In this document: positions 12,863 through 26,300 of the stretch, piece by piece | Layout of the letters: each line of letters begins with the position of its first letter | Position numbering within the stretch: position 1 is the stretch's first letter | Assembly: GCA_947561715.1 (NCBI GenBank) | Contig: OX387204.1 | Span: 2,857,001 to 2,921,000, forward strand | Origin: Ascidia mentula | Lineage: Eukaryota; Chordata; Ascidiacea; Phlebobranchia; Ascidiidae | Direction of reading: 5' to 3' | DNA length: 64,000 nt | Position numbers and translations under genes: made by a program | The notes under the pieces: generated by a model | The model's database searches: none | What the model was told of the DNA's origin: nothing | What the model saw: only the letters and a program-made list of their open reading frames with translations

Positions 12863-14178
12863 TATTCTCCGTTTTATTGGGTGACAAATTGCTTACTTCT
12901 TTGTGAATTTCCATGTAGCAAAAGGTCAAAAAAATGTCGCTGTTTGCCTCCAAAAACGGTCGTCGTCCGGATTTAATTCACAATATACTCCATAATTAAA
13001 CAAAGTTTCAGTAATTAATCTAATTTCAACATCAAAAGTGCAGCGTGTTTATTTTTCGGTCCATTATTCCACACAAAAGAATGGTAGTAAACTGTCTCGT
13101 TTGTAAATCTTACGTTTTTTGTGTATTGAAAAAAGTTTTTCATAAGTTTATTTTAAACCTGATTTTGGGCAAAAAATGTCTATTTGTACCCAGAAAATAG
13201 CGACTGATGAAAATCGCACTTTTATCCTACAATAGCTTCATGTTTTTGACTGTTACATGAGTCCAAATTTCAAACTGAAGATAAAAAATGCTTGAATACT
13301 CTTTTAAGTGTAAGACAAAATGAGAGTGATGTCCATTACCAACTACTCCAATAGTGAGCAATTGTGTCATTGCAACAGTCAAGCAAGTTCTGGAAACGTT
13401 CGAGAGCACGACTTTGTTGTCATGCCGGTAGCCGAAATATTTATCAAAGGCACAGCAGGCCGGATGCCTGGCATAGCAGCTGCTGCGAGGTCATTCTAAA
13501 AATCCGATTATTGATTTCCTGTGCTCCCTTCTGATTTACAACACATAGACTTGTGATGAAACTAATAAGACTGCGGAAACTTCAATTGAAGAAATAGTAC
13601 CAGAATTAAAGCCATAAACTCCATGTTTCAACCGAATAATACATTTTGAATTGATTAAGTTGTTTTGTTTCAATAAGTCCTGCAACCTGCCCCCAAGTTT
13701 AACTTCAATTCCAGTAAAACACTAGCTGCAGTAACAGCTCTTTAATGAACATTTGCTTTTTTATGGACTTTTGGTTTAATCGCACAGTAACTACATTATA
13801 TATACCGGTATCTACAAACAACCATTTAAAAGTAACAACAAAATTGCACAGAAAGTCAGCAAGTGTTTCAAGTGAAAAAATGGAGGGTGTTTCAATTGAT
13901 CTGTCGCTTAATAATAATAATACATAAAGTATTTATAACATGTATTTATCAAGAAACGAAGCATTAGTTCCCCATAAAGATTTTGAAAAAAAAGATGAAC
14001 ACAAGACATTTTCACCGGTGAAAAACAAATTTGTATGATACAATTTCCAATTTCATGTTTGATGAGTGGTGACACTGTGAAAATAAGTTACCATAATTTT
14101 TAAATTGACACCAAAGGCAATGGAAAAATATTCCTACACTGACAGAAGCCGGACAAAAATGCATTTGGCAAATTGTGC

Positions 14179-15066
14179 TCATGGGCCCTTCACGATAAGT
14201 ACGAGCGCAGTGATCAATCCGTAAAGACCCAAGACTTCGGCGAAAATGAGGATGAGAATCATACCTAGAAAAGCAATTTGTTAACCACCTATGTCCAAAC
14301 AAAAATACTGTTCACTGTTTAACACAAAAACACGATGCTTGCTTACCAACAAAGAGTTTTGGTTGTTGTGCTGTGCCTCTGACTCCAGCATCACCAACAA
14401 TCCCAATGGCAAATCCAGCAGCGAGACCCGACAGGCCCACACTTAACCCTGCCCCCAGATGAAGGAAGGCTCTGTATAAGAAGGATTATAATTAATAATT
14501 GAAATTAAATAGTTAACTTGGGTATCAGACTGAAAAGTGCTTACGTAAAAAGGCTCATTGTTGCAGACATCTTCTGGGTGATAAGTACAGCAATGACAAC
14601 CCCATAAATGGCGATAATACCAGCCATGACAACAGGAACCACCGATTTCATGATTAGTTCAGGCCTCATCACACTCATTGCGGCAATACCCGTTCCTGAT
14701 TTGGCTGTTCCATATGCAGCTCCCAGCGCTGTAGTAATATTTTTTGTAAACATTTTCATACGGATTGAATATTTTAAATATAAGTATATGAGGGAAAACA
14801 ATTTTAACGTAACAAATATGTATAGCTATTGTAGATAACAAAGAAATTAGGCACTTCCTGCAAATCCTATGAACTTTAATTTGATAGCAAGTGATGCGCA
14901 AACTTATTGACAAACTTTTATCTGAACACATATATTTTAACTACAACATACTAAGTGCTGTTCAGGGAGTAAAGTTTTAACACAAGGACTTACCACTGAA
15001 AATCATGGCTGAGGCAGCTCCCATTGAGCTAAAGAAAGCGGCGTAAGGTGGTCCAGCAGCGGCCAT
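14179..15066 (-). CDS. ATP6V0C: V-type H+-ATPase 16-kDa proteolipid subunit c
   Basis: Complete gene of 155 aa, the usual family length. Exons: 14994-15066, 14545-14728, 14347-14471, 14179-14264, with all phases in agreement. The protein is almost wholly hydrophobic with four membrane helices. It has the conserved motifs [13 protein letters not shown] in helix 2, [14 protein letters not shown] before helix 4 and [11 protein letters not shown] in helix 4. In the last, the glutamate (about residue 137) is the proton-carrying residue. Several copies form the rotating ring of the V0 sector, which acidifies lysosomes, endosomes and secretory vesicles. The start ATG gives the expected [14 protein letters not shown] terminus. 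The C terminus ends VKGP, slightly longer than vertebrate forms. Two M-box E-boxes lie 160-200 bp upstream. Confidence 0.97.
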
Positions 15067-16820
15067 TTTAGCAATTTATAGTTCTTGATTTCAAGGTAAG
15101 AATAAAGTAGAAATTGCAATATAACTGGTCGCTTAACGCTGTAACTGACAATCTGCAACAATCAACAACTAACAAAATTGTTTCCACAAGATTTGCTTTC
15201 ACGAAGAATGGAACTGTCACGGATCACATGATAGTAGTCTCGCGCGCAGCCCCGATCGGAATCATGTGATGATTTACACAAGCAAATAATAATATATTTT
15301 TATGGGAAATCGTTTATTTTTTGTTTGATTTCGACAAATTTTGTTTGTATTTAAGAGAAATAAAACATCAAATAAATCAAAACCATATTCAAATACATCA
15401 TGCAGATTTAGCAGGTATAGTTTTCAAAAACATCAAAAAATGTCCAATTTGTTTCAATAATTTTTTTTAACTGTCAGCTAATAAATTACACAATATGCCT
15501 TGAATAATTCTTTTTACTCTTGAACGAAATTTTTCTGGCAATTTTGTTGACAATTTTTTTTTGCAAATTTTGGTAAACGTTTGCGTCACGTTTCAGTATG
15601 TAGTCATGCATAGCCAATTAATTAAAAATGAAATTGTAAACTGCACGTCACCATTGTACCATTTATAGTTACCGTTGTTTTTTTTATTTTTACTTTGATG
15701 GCAAAGAATTTTAAAATGATAGCAGATACCAAAGTTATTGACCAGCGTCAATATTACTTCTATGATTTTGCAGTACAATAACAAAGCAAAAAAATTGATG
15801 ACAGAAAAGGTAGTTGCTTGTCCAAAACCATAGTGCACGCGTTACAACGGTGTTTTGGCAGTGGAGTTATGTTTAACTAGCCAGACAAAGGCGATTTTAT
15901 TTTGTGGTGACTTTGGAGTCGGCGGCGATCCGTTGGTTTAAAAACATGGGTATATTAATCAGGAACAACAGCACACTATATAGCCACATCCTCAGTCACC
16001 AGACATATTGATGCGACCTATAGGTCAAAACAGGGTGCACTGTCCTTAACTCACAGCCCCCGATTGACCCATTTGCTTCTACAAATATTATACCTAATAT
16101 GCGTTTTGATTGGTGATGAAAGTCTTCAATTTTTCTTTTATTTCAACCGACAACCAAGTTGGAATGCCGCAGCATTCATGTCTTAAAATCTTTTTCAAAT
16201 AATTGTATTTGATTTTTAGATACGTTTGAAAGTAGTGAAATGTTTTCAAACACCACATACAGGACCTTGCTCAACCCATTTTTTTTATCATGGTCACAAC
16301 TAAATAAACCGGCATTTGGCAAACATACCAAAAGAACTAAGCGGCCTCCATTTTTGTTTTATAAGTAAATCCAGGCGAAAATACTGCGACACGTTTACAC
16401 ATAGCAAGCGACAACGCGATTTGTACAAATAAATTGAAGTCGAAAGCAGAAAAAGGCCGAAGAAAGATCGATACGAATAGGCACCGCAATTTTAAACACG
16501 CAAGAACAAGTAGTTTCTTCCACAGGAACTTAGGAGTAAATTAGTCAGTCAGTATGACTCATCAGAGATATGAGTAATGTCCTTCAGCAAAAACAAAATA
16601 CTGGTGCGTTTTATAGCAAAAACGTAACATTAAAACTTATGTTGGTGTCTTTAAAATTGTGACAAACGTCCAATGCGCCAATCGTAAGTTGAAACGCAGC
16701 AGTGACTATGTAAATACAATGGAACGTTTTTCGCGACACACGACTATAGGATATCTCCGACAGAGAACAAAAACATGTTCAGTTACACAGGTATGATAAG
16801 ATTAATTGCGAAGAGCAAAA
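15067..16820. other. Intergenic: V-ATPase promoter and 3' flank of the sFRP gene
   Basis: This is the head side of the proteolipid gene and the tail side of the sFRP gene. Apart from the paired M-box sites at 15224-15269 I see no features. It is AT-rich with homopolymer runs around 15300-15570 and no supported coding exons. Confidence 0.5.
15224..15269. promoter_or_regulatory. Paired inverted M-box/CLEAR-like sites upstream of the V-ATPase subunit c gene
   Basis: TCACATGA (15224-15231) and TCATGTGA (15262-15269) flank a CpG-rich core (cgcgcgcagccccgatcgg). They lie 160-200 bp upstream of the ATP6V0C start. MITF/TFE3/TFEB factors bind such E-boxes and control V-ATPase genes in vertebrates. 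Both sites read as the same palindromic core, spaced about 38 bp centre to centre. Confidence 0.5.
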
Positions 16821-19800
16821 TCACGTCTTGCTCTTGCACTTCTTCAGTCGGCTCTTCATCCTTTTCCCTTTTTTCCTGCTCCACTGGGTGACGTGCAAGA
16901 GCTCAACGGTTTTCCTGCCGCTTTTCCTGCCAGCCACGAGGTACGATGATTTGTTGTTGTCGAGAACAGGGCAAGAGCACAGGAATCCATCTTTCATAAA
17001 CATAGTAACTCTACTTGGCTTCTTGGTTGATTTCGGCCACAGGTAGGCCTTTATTTTGCGGGCCTTGATCTTGGATTTGCCTCGGACGTACGTGATCCTC
17101 TTGAGTCGGATTTTCAAGACTGTAGAGAATGTGAGAGCCGGAATTACAAATTATGTAGACATATTAGTGATGACGTCGTATAATTTGTTATTATCCGCCA
17201 CAAAGGAGAAGTCTGCACCAAACTGCATGTTGGGTGACAATAAGCTCACAAGCTGCATAGATAAGACCTTAAGACCTGATAGATCAAAAGACTGTGCACT
17301 GTTTGTAGCTCTTATGTTTGCTCTAAAAACTTGGCAACAGTTTTGCCGAAAATCTTTAAAGATGTATAGACAATAGCTGTTTTATACCATGCGAAACGAT
17401 GAGGTCATCTATCTCTTTTTACCATTTATCCATCAAATTTTATCGGTGATCCGGCGAGCCCATATTTCAGCTAATCGAAAAATTAATCGACTTCTTTCAT
17501 ACTTGCTTGAGCGCAGAGCATCGTGCCAACAAATGGACAATGTTGTCACCAAAAGTTGTCCTTGAGGCGCCAACCAGTCAGCAGACGTGACGCGGATACC
17601 AGAGAAAGGGACATCGAAAGTTAATTAAAAATTTTGGGATCCATAACGTGCCAACCGGGTCGTTTCTGTTACGCCCAAAAATGACAGCAACCCGATTCAC
17701 CTCGTGACTTTCATTGAAACTTTTGTCACAGCCGGTGGCACAAAATCGTTTCAATTCAGAAGCAACGAGGCTGAAAAGAGGCGGGGCGGTGGGGATAAAT
17801 CCGGAATCCGACATTATATTGCATTTACTGTTGCTACAGCTTTGTCGCTTGAGGCAGGAAGGCGGCAAAGCCACCAACGATGAAAGGGTACGTTAGTGAG
17901 ACGCGCGCTGGTGCTTACATGCTGCGATACATACCGAAATCGAAGGAACAAGTTTTCTTCCGCAGCGCCGTCTTCACTCGCTTCTGATGGCACGGCTGAC
18001 AGACTGGCGGTGGTGCTGTGATCGACAAAAGATTGGGCACGATTAAATGACAGTAAAAAGAAACAAAGCACATCCTACAGGCGTGTCACAACTTGTATGT
18101 GTTTGGGGGGACGAATCTGTTTAACATGACGCACGCACTGGTTTCCGTACATTAGGGGGGTGCCGATGGCCAATACGAGTTTTACCATACCACAACACGT
18201 GTGTTGGAATACCAGCTTTCCATGTGGGGTCGGGCGCGGTTTTTCAAAGTGTTGCCGGCGACATTGGTTACAACAAGCGCACCCTGGCAGGCATGTAAAT
18301 CTCACACACTTTCGCTTGACCGCTGACGGCCGCACCCGAGTGTTTTCGCTCGCCCACCTGCATGCGAATAACGTAGCAAATCTATCCGTTTCAACATCAC
18401 GGGGACGCCGGCATGACTATGAATGGCGGCACGTGCGTTGTGTTAGTCCTATGACGTCCTTCGCGTGCCATACTCAGTACATGTGACGCCCTATAAATCA
18501 CCGACTCGCATGCGACGCTTCCGCCGTCCTCCAGGCTACATACTAAGGAATTCTTTAAGCCGAGGTCATACGAAATGACATCTACAAATAGTGGTTTGTA
18601 GATGTGACGTCTATCATTAGACCGCCCGGCATTAACTTTGAGGATTCTTATTTGTGAGCTATTTTTCACGGGCAAATTTGTTTCTATTTTCAATTTCAAT
18701 GTCGTGACAAATGCCGTTATTCCAATGTTGTAAACGGTTGCTATCTTCAAAAAAAAAATGCTGCAAAACAATATTATTTCAATATAAGTTTGCTTACGTG
18801 GAGGACGTGGATCATTTTCTGGGATGCACAACTGCGAGCCATCATCGACCGGGAACCTGCTACAGTTTAGCATACTGGGCCAGTTGTAACCAAAGCTTTG
18901 CATTCTTGCGCGGCAACTGTCTCTCACAGCTGTGCACAGAGACCTGCAAGGTGGTATGGCCTTCTCATAATCTGCAAAAATAACACATATTTGTGTCAGT
19001 AAGCGTCTTACGTGTTTGCCAAATCAACGCTGGGAGTAGCTTCCAATTTACTACTTGGGTGACATGGGGTAAACAAACGACTCGGAGAAAGCAATTTAAA
19101 ACACTGACGTAGCGTCTGCATGGTGACGTAACAATGGCTTTTGGGGTGAATCAGACCCATATCAACTTACGCAAATAGTGGTCTCGTAAATCACACAAGA
19201 AACCAAAACAGAAACAAAACACCTATGAGCCCAAGTGTTGACACGTGGGCGGGTGAAGGGAAATTGGGAAAGTTCAATCTGTGTTTTCGCGATGTCACCA
19301 CAAATTAACAGTCTGTAACACTTTACATTCGTCAAAGGCCACATTTTAAAACCGCTTGCAATCAAATTAGGATCGTCGGGTTTTTGAATCTTTAAATAGA
19401 AGCTTTAAACCGACTGATTACAGTTGGTCAGTAAATACGTGCACTATTTGTCCGTTTCGGAAAAACACAAAATGCAAACGAGGATTATCTCAATTAGTTT
19501 TCAGAAAACCCGTGTTTTTCTTTTTCGCCTTTGCCTTTTGTACTTTTGAAACGTACTATGAACCGAGTTGTGATGATTGCGTTTCCATGGGTTTTGCTTT
19601 GGCCAGCACCACCTAACGTCATACAAAACCTGTCGCATTCTCTCTGATTCTCTCTGAGAAAATCACCCTCATTTGGACGCCGGACTCGATAACCTTTCTG
19701 GTTTTAACGGTGCCCATGTCGTTTTATATCTTTCACGTATTGTTCGTCTGCCTAGTTGTTTTTTGCGCAAAACACACATGATTTGATTGATTTTCTTTTA

Positions 19801-22800
19801 CGTTATATAGGAAAATCAAAAGCATGATAAGAAGATCGTTTTAACTCTTACCTTTCATGCATACGGGAGCAAATAGCGTGCAAAGGAACTTGCGCGTCTC
19901 GGAGTGGCATTGGGTCGCCACTAGAGGGGGCCAGTGCCTCGCCTGCTGCAGCACTTCCTGCATCGTTTCGTGGCCCAGCAGATTCGGAAATCGCATCCTG
20001 CGAATGAAAGACGGGGTTTATATTGCGAGAGCAATCGTGCGCGCGTCGAAGGCAAACTCATATAAGGCGCAATAAGTGGGATGCGGAAGGGGTCGCCCGA
20101 TCCGGCTTGTGGAAGTTCGCTGGTCGATGAAAGACACCCAGGGCTGGCGTGTCCCGGCAACATACGCGCGGCGGCCTGTTCTACAGGATGTTTTGTTTAA
20201 GTTCGATGTTACGGGACCTCACGGCGTTTGGCAGTGGCCCGAAAAGCTCTCGAAAGTACAAGTGCTCGTTACCTTAAAAGGAAGGAAAAATGCACCTGTT
20301 ATTGGCACTTCTACGGAAAAGAATAAAATTGTTTTTCCCCACAGAAATATGTGGAGGCTCATTTTATTGTCAAGCGAGTTGGAATTTGTTTGGCCTTCAA
20401 CATTTATTGCAGTGGACATATTTCGATACCAAAATGTCCAAAGAAGTAAACAGGGCGGAGTTAATTGGTTGCACCAAACAGAATTAAAAATCTGCCATAA
20501 ATATTTATGCATCAGCAATTTACATATGCAGACCAAATCATTTTTTGCAACAAAATTGTATTAGATTTCATCTAAATTGCCTGAAAAAAAGGGGCGTGGT
20601 TGAGTCGGTAAACACCTGTTGCACAACAAAAATATTTGGTGTAGCACAGATAACATCGCATAATATGAGGTAATAAAAGGCCATCGGAACGGAAGGATCG
20701 GCGACCACACGCTTGTTGCGCCGGGTTTTGCGTTTTCGCGCCGGGATGGTGGCGGTCGCACTACGCCGAGGTAGGCGTATACTTTTTGACAAATTGCCGC
20801 TGCGCCCAAGAAAACATTCAACCTTGACATGGACATTGAAGTTGCGTGGGGCGGCGGCGTAACCTTACACAACGTATTTCCGGACTATGTCAAGGTTATC
20901 TTTCGATTTCAACAAACGACTTGTAAAACGTGGATTTAATGATTTTTAGGCCATGGGCGTGCTCACCACGTTGTGAATTACACTTCCTGGCCATGTAATT
21001 TACAAGTCAATTATCGTAATATCTCTATATTTCAGCCACATATACCGCTGTAGTACAAATCGTAAAACTATCTAAGCGTCAATCAAACAGACTAATTTTT
21101 TATCAGAATTTATTACACCGAAGTATTTTTTACTAAATTTCGAATTTGCTTCGGTGTTTACAGTACCAGGGAAGAAGTACTTGGCATTTATTATGCCAGA
21201 AAAAATTTAGAATGTCTCGAATAATGAAAAAACTATCCAAAATAAGGTAACACAAAACCGTATTCTCGGGTTTTAGTCTGGGGTTATATGCGCTTCCTGT
21301 GGGCTAGCATTAATAAAACCCGAACTGGACGGAACGTGCGTGGCGTCGAACCCACTTTGAACACTGACAACAAACGTGATGTTCTTGGCGTAAAGTTGCG
21401 ATACCAGGACAGCGGTCGATCGCCTTTTAACTTCGTCGGGGGTGAGAACGCTGTAAATGAGAGTCTTGCGTGCTGGCAAGCGTCAAATCACACTGACAGA
21501 AATTTAATTGTGGTCACAAACGCAAGGTTTGTTCCTGAAAATGTTCGTTTGCGCAAAACGTGACCTCGTTTGAATAGAATATCTTTTTGACAAAATTTGT
21601 TAATTTTTTAAAATATTACACAGATGTGTCTTTGTGGTATTTTAGGAACCATTTAACTCACAAGTTGTCGGAAAAGCAACTACTCTATGACACCCGGTCA
21701 ATCGTCCACCAACAAAAAATATATACGGATTCTACTTTCCGTGTTCATATCAAAAACGTACATGAAGCTTGATCTAAAATAAGCGCGAATCGGAAAGAGG
21801 TTGAATAGGTTAAACCCATTGAAACTAAAAGCCGTGGGCGGCACAATCAAAGGATACGAGAGGATTTCGCGAATTACTGTCGCTTTACATTGACCAGAGC
21901 GTGTGCCCGAAAACCGGTGGGTTACTGCGGCCAGTAATGAGATTAAGGTTTTCGAGGAGCAAACAGGTTTGAAGCCTCAGACGGGGTGGTCCCGGTATTG
22001 GAGCGGTGTGACGAAGGCGATAAACGTTTGATCTCAAACAGCGCTCACTGCACAGCTGACAGCTTCGGCAAAATGGAAACGGCGGTGGTTTATGCGGGGA
22101 AAAGCCCGTTCAATCCGAATGGGAGTCTAATTTTTGAAAACAGAAGCTATGCCGGGCTATAGGTGATACCAAAAAGGAATTATGTCTTTTTTGGGTGGTC
22201 TATGGTGAGAAAGTAGTTGAAAACATTTAGGTGGGCGTCAGTTTTGCAAAAATTAATATTCAAACAAAATTCCTCAGATACTGAACAGAAAACCCGGGTT
22301 CGTTCCTTCAACATCGACCCAAGTTTTCCTAATACAAAAAATCGCCTTTTGTGCTTTTCGATCAGGAGCTTTGTGGAGTCGAGGGCACAAGGCTGCCTCC
22401 GATCCGAACACAATGCACATGTTTCCGACGCGACGACAAGCGGGCCCGGGCGCGGAAACACAAACACGCGTTCGATAAGGGACGGCGGTACTCCCGCGTT
22501 GCCAGAATTCCACTCAACGGGGCGGCGAAAGCGGTTTGAAGTCGCGGACCACTAAAAGGGAGCCAGTTGCCACGACGAAAGAACGATAAGAATGGCTTTC
22601 CTCGGGCAAGTTACGTCGGTCGCTGGGCCCCGGTTGGGCCTTTTGGCTCAAGGGAACGAGGCAGTGGTGGTGTTAATTGGGATGCTGACTAATACTTGGC
22701 AGTCGCTTGCTCGGATTGCGGGACATGATTACCTAATTAGGCCGCACACCTTTGCTTTGCGGCCCTTGCGGTTCCCCCAAGACGCACTGTCTACAGTTCG

Positions 22801-23345
22801 AGCACATCTGCGCGCTCACGGTTGTTGTTTGTGTGTTAGATTGTAACGATCGAACACGCGAAGTGCATGTTCATAAATTATCCAATGATTTCTCGAAAAG
22901 CAACAGAATAGAAGAATGTTACATGCGTAAATACGTATACATATTCTGTGGTTAACTAAACTGTTTCAGAAACCATACCCATACTCAATTCACAATTTAC
23001 GGAACGTAACATTTTGTAGCGTTTTTGTCATATAGATGTACATTGGTTGGATGTTTCGCAATCTAATTATTTATTTAAAAAGGAGACCCCAGACGCTTAA
23101 ACTGACCTGTTGTATTCCATCCCAAAGCAGAGGTCAAAGTCGACAGGAATCGGCATGCATTGGGTTTGGTGTCCGTCCAAATGCTCGGGAAGAATGAACG
23201 GGGAAGAAACAGTGGTTTTTGTTTTTGCCGCGATCCTGAATACGGTGCCCGATCCTGTGGGAATTGGCTTCTTACTGTCGCCCAACTTGGCCACAGTTAT
23301 TAACACAAAAAGTAGCAATCGACGCAAGGAGCCACCACAATGCAT
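16821..23345 (-). CDS. SFRP1: Secreted Frizzled-related protein, sFRP1/2/5 type
   Basis: Complete gene of 312 aa (human SFRP1 is 314). Exons: 23107-23345, 19852-19997, 18798-18971, 17935-18015, 16821-17119; all phases agree. Residues 1 to about 22 form a signal peptide. The Frizzled cysteine-rich domain (about residues 68-180) keeps all ten cysteines, with landmarks CMPIPVDFDLC, MRFPNLLGHET, FLCTLFAPVC and CRSLCTAVRDSC. The sequence VCQPCHQK then leads to a basic netrin-like (NTR) domain with FLCSCPVLDN, YLVAGRKSG and the tail RLKKCKSKT. sFRPs bind Wnt ligands (and Frizzled) outside the cell and tune Wnt signalling, for example in anterior patterning. The CRD followed by an NTR of the SFRP1 kind points to sFRP1/2/5 rather than FRZB/SFRP4. 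Introns 1 (3.1 kb) and the upstream 4 kb are CpG-rich and may hold enhancers. Confidence 0.95.
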
Positions 23346-26300
23346 TTTGTCAAAAGTGGTCTGTTCGAAATAAAAGCAATTAGTATGCACCACAATGTAC
23401 ATTAATCGAGGGTGGCAAGACACAAAAACGCTCTGTAAGCTCTGGTCGACTGCTTAAAATCTTTGCGGAAACTCTTCCTGCGAATACTCGTTGACAACAA
23501 TGCGAGTTTTAAGGGGAACCAAAACTATGCCAACCACTCATTTTTAGGATTTGTCATCTTCTTTACCCTACTCGAAAAGTTCTTGCTCCCCGCTGGTTCA
23601 AACAAGAGCTGCAACTGGCCATTTCCATGCGTTGCGTGCGTATAAATTGCTGCTTGCGCGCGCACGGCTTTGCGGCGCAGATGTCCCAAGTATACCTTTC
23701 CAATTATTTCGCCTCGTCGCGCATTCGGCCCAACGATGACTACACAGCTCGCCTTCGCAAATGATATCGTGGTCTGCGGAGTGGTACAAAGACTGATTTG
23801 ACGCACACTTGAAATACCAACAGGTGGCCAATTTTGGAAAATATCTACGCAACTGAAAGCAAAACCCATCAGAGTCAGGAAAAGCTTTCTGCTCGACCCC
23901 CAATGGCCTTCCAGTGGGTAAATCTCAGCCAGGGACGGAATTATTGTACCTTTATCAGACTCCAATGGATCAGAGAAGAAAAACGCGTTTTGCTTTCTTC
24001 TTTTCTTCGCACTGGGGTCAGAGAAGGCGGTTTGGAGCCGAACGGCGCATGGATCAAACGCGGCCGAACAGAAGACGTAACCTACCCTGTAGATACATGT
24101 ATTTCCATGGAATAGACACACGCATTGCGATTCTATATGCTAAAGTTGTAACGCCATCTTGCATTCCTATAGTTTTCCCTGCATACCTACAAAGCCTATC
24201 TGCGGAACTTTTCGGACCTAAGCTGATTATAAGTTCCCGTTTGTCGACCGCAAGCAACAGAGATGGGATAACGTTGTTTTTTCGTGTTCGTGCGCTCGAG
24301 GGGTTCTGGCAATGATGCCGACTTTGATGCAAGGGCAACGGGACAGACAAACGCAAGCCCCCGACACCGACCGGCGGTGAGTAAACACAATGGCATTTTG
24401 CGCGCAAACGGAGTAATTTGGCTCCAGCAGAAGCAGGTCCCCACCGCGAGACCCCAATATCATTGCAACCAAAATAACCGAGGTCGAAGTTCGTTTGCTT
24501 AGTGCGAGGATGTTTATAAACTGCAGACCTCTACTTTCCCATCTGCAACCGCGGGATAACGGAGCACCCACTTGCCTGAACAGCGGTAAGTTTCAAAACC
24601 CGCTCTAATCCCGGGCGCGGGCTCTTCATCACACAGCGACGTGACAAGGAGGGCATTGTTTTCGACTTTCCGCGGTTCGTCGGCGCGTTCCGGCCAAATG
24701 CCGCTGTATAAGTTTCAGTTTCTCGCAGTGTGACGGCCTGTTGAGTTTTTGTCGTGCGCACGCGCGGCCTGGTCAGAGGAAATGCAGATAGCGCGGCCAA
24801 TTTCGTCCTTACGAGGTGAGCGCAAAATCTGACAAACGCGGCATGTTTTTGATTCCCTTGCCAGACAATCGCGGACACGCGTCGACACTTCAATCTCCGG
24901 GAGCGTCCTGAAGTCGCGAGCGCTTGTTTACAAACCTGCCCTCGTTTTGTTGTCCTCGCGTTTGCATAGCTGCCCGAAATCGAATCTCACGCCATATTAA
25001 GCGACCGGGAAAATCGGCGCGGTGATTCGGCAAAAAAAACGCAATTTTGCCGCGGAGGAATGAAAATCATTTCCTCTGGATCGCTGCCTTTGCCGAAGAA
25101 TACGAGACCTGTTGACTAACGGGGAAGACTCCCCCGTCGCACTTCAACTGGAGTGGAGCAACACGACCCCCACTTGAACGCCCCGTATACAAAACACGCT
25201 TTACAAGACCCCAATTTCTCTCATATGGGGTAAGAAGTCCACGGGGTCGATTTCACTTCGAAATGTTCCCACAGTGTGACCCACGTCGTTGCGGGGGCGC
25301 CTGGCGCAAGCGAAGTATCGATATTGGCCATCAGGACCAGCGGCGTCGGCGGCCCGAGTTTGTGAACAAAGCCGAAGTACTTGTCAGTCGTGGTTGGAGC
25401 GAAACGAACAGGCAACGAAAATGCATTAGCGGCGATTTCCGCTACCCCGATTGGCCTTTGATTTCCCCCCGTAGATCGCGGTCAACTCAGTCACTTGATC
25501 GCCGGAAACGGCTGGTCCTCTCATGTTTACGTAGCCGCTTTGTCGTAAAAGACGTCGTAGCACGGGCACAAGTTCAAAGCCGAGATGCCGGCCGTCATCT
25601 TTTCCTTTAATCGACCGCCCGCGCTTCGACAAAACGTCATTTCCGCGGAAGCCGCGTGGGTTTGCGAACAATAACATACAGGCCGTAGTCGAATCGCGTC
25701 GAAATTTCGGTAGTTCGGCGGTTCCGGAGTAACCGGGTATTTTCGTCGTCGCGCGATTCACGGCTCTCTCCGCCCCAGTTATTATGCACTTGAGTGGCGT
25801 AATGGGTTTGATATTTAGCTCGGAGGCCGCTGTAAGGTCAAAACCTTAATTTTTTTGTCAATTTTGCGTAGTTTCGTCAGGTCATGGCCCAGCAAAACAC
25901 TTGGCCAAAGCTGGTTGTTAGGACCCGACAGAGGTGCTATCAAGAGCGAGTGTTTACGCGTTCTTTTGAAACAACTGGAATTGACCTGACCCAATCTCTT
26001 ACCATAAATGGCGCTGCGGTTTCATACTGTGCCTTGCCTGGTTGTTTCCCTCTTCGACCCAAGAAACACCATTGAGTACAAGCTTTAAAAATGTCTCGAA
26101 ATCATAGGAGTTTTTCACGGGCAATTGGAAGCCATGCGACAAGCTGCGACGCTGACACGACTTACTCGAAAGGCAAAACGCCATTAGCGACTGCAGGTGC
26201 ACGTGTACAAATGGAGGCAAGTAATCCAAAGCAAACACACTTGCTGGCATTGCGTTGCATTTTCCAACTTTGAAGGTTGAAAGAATGGACAGTCAGGTTA

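Larger units (their letters stand above)
10627..14178. other. Intergenic region between PGM2 and the V-ATPase gene, rich in DNA-transposon remains
   Basis: No gene is supported. It contains the PGM2 promoter side, a hAT-type MITE (11928-12310), a foldback repeat (12614-12862) with a related single arm near 11470-11545, and the 3' flank of the proteolipid gene. The open frames here are short and lack domains. A TCACGTGA motif at 11642-11649 is isolated. Confidence 0.55.

Noticed and set aside
23525-24121. 198-codon minus-strand open frame
   Set aside because: Lies in GC-rich sequence where stops are rare; overlapping frames on both strands are equally open and none has a domain.
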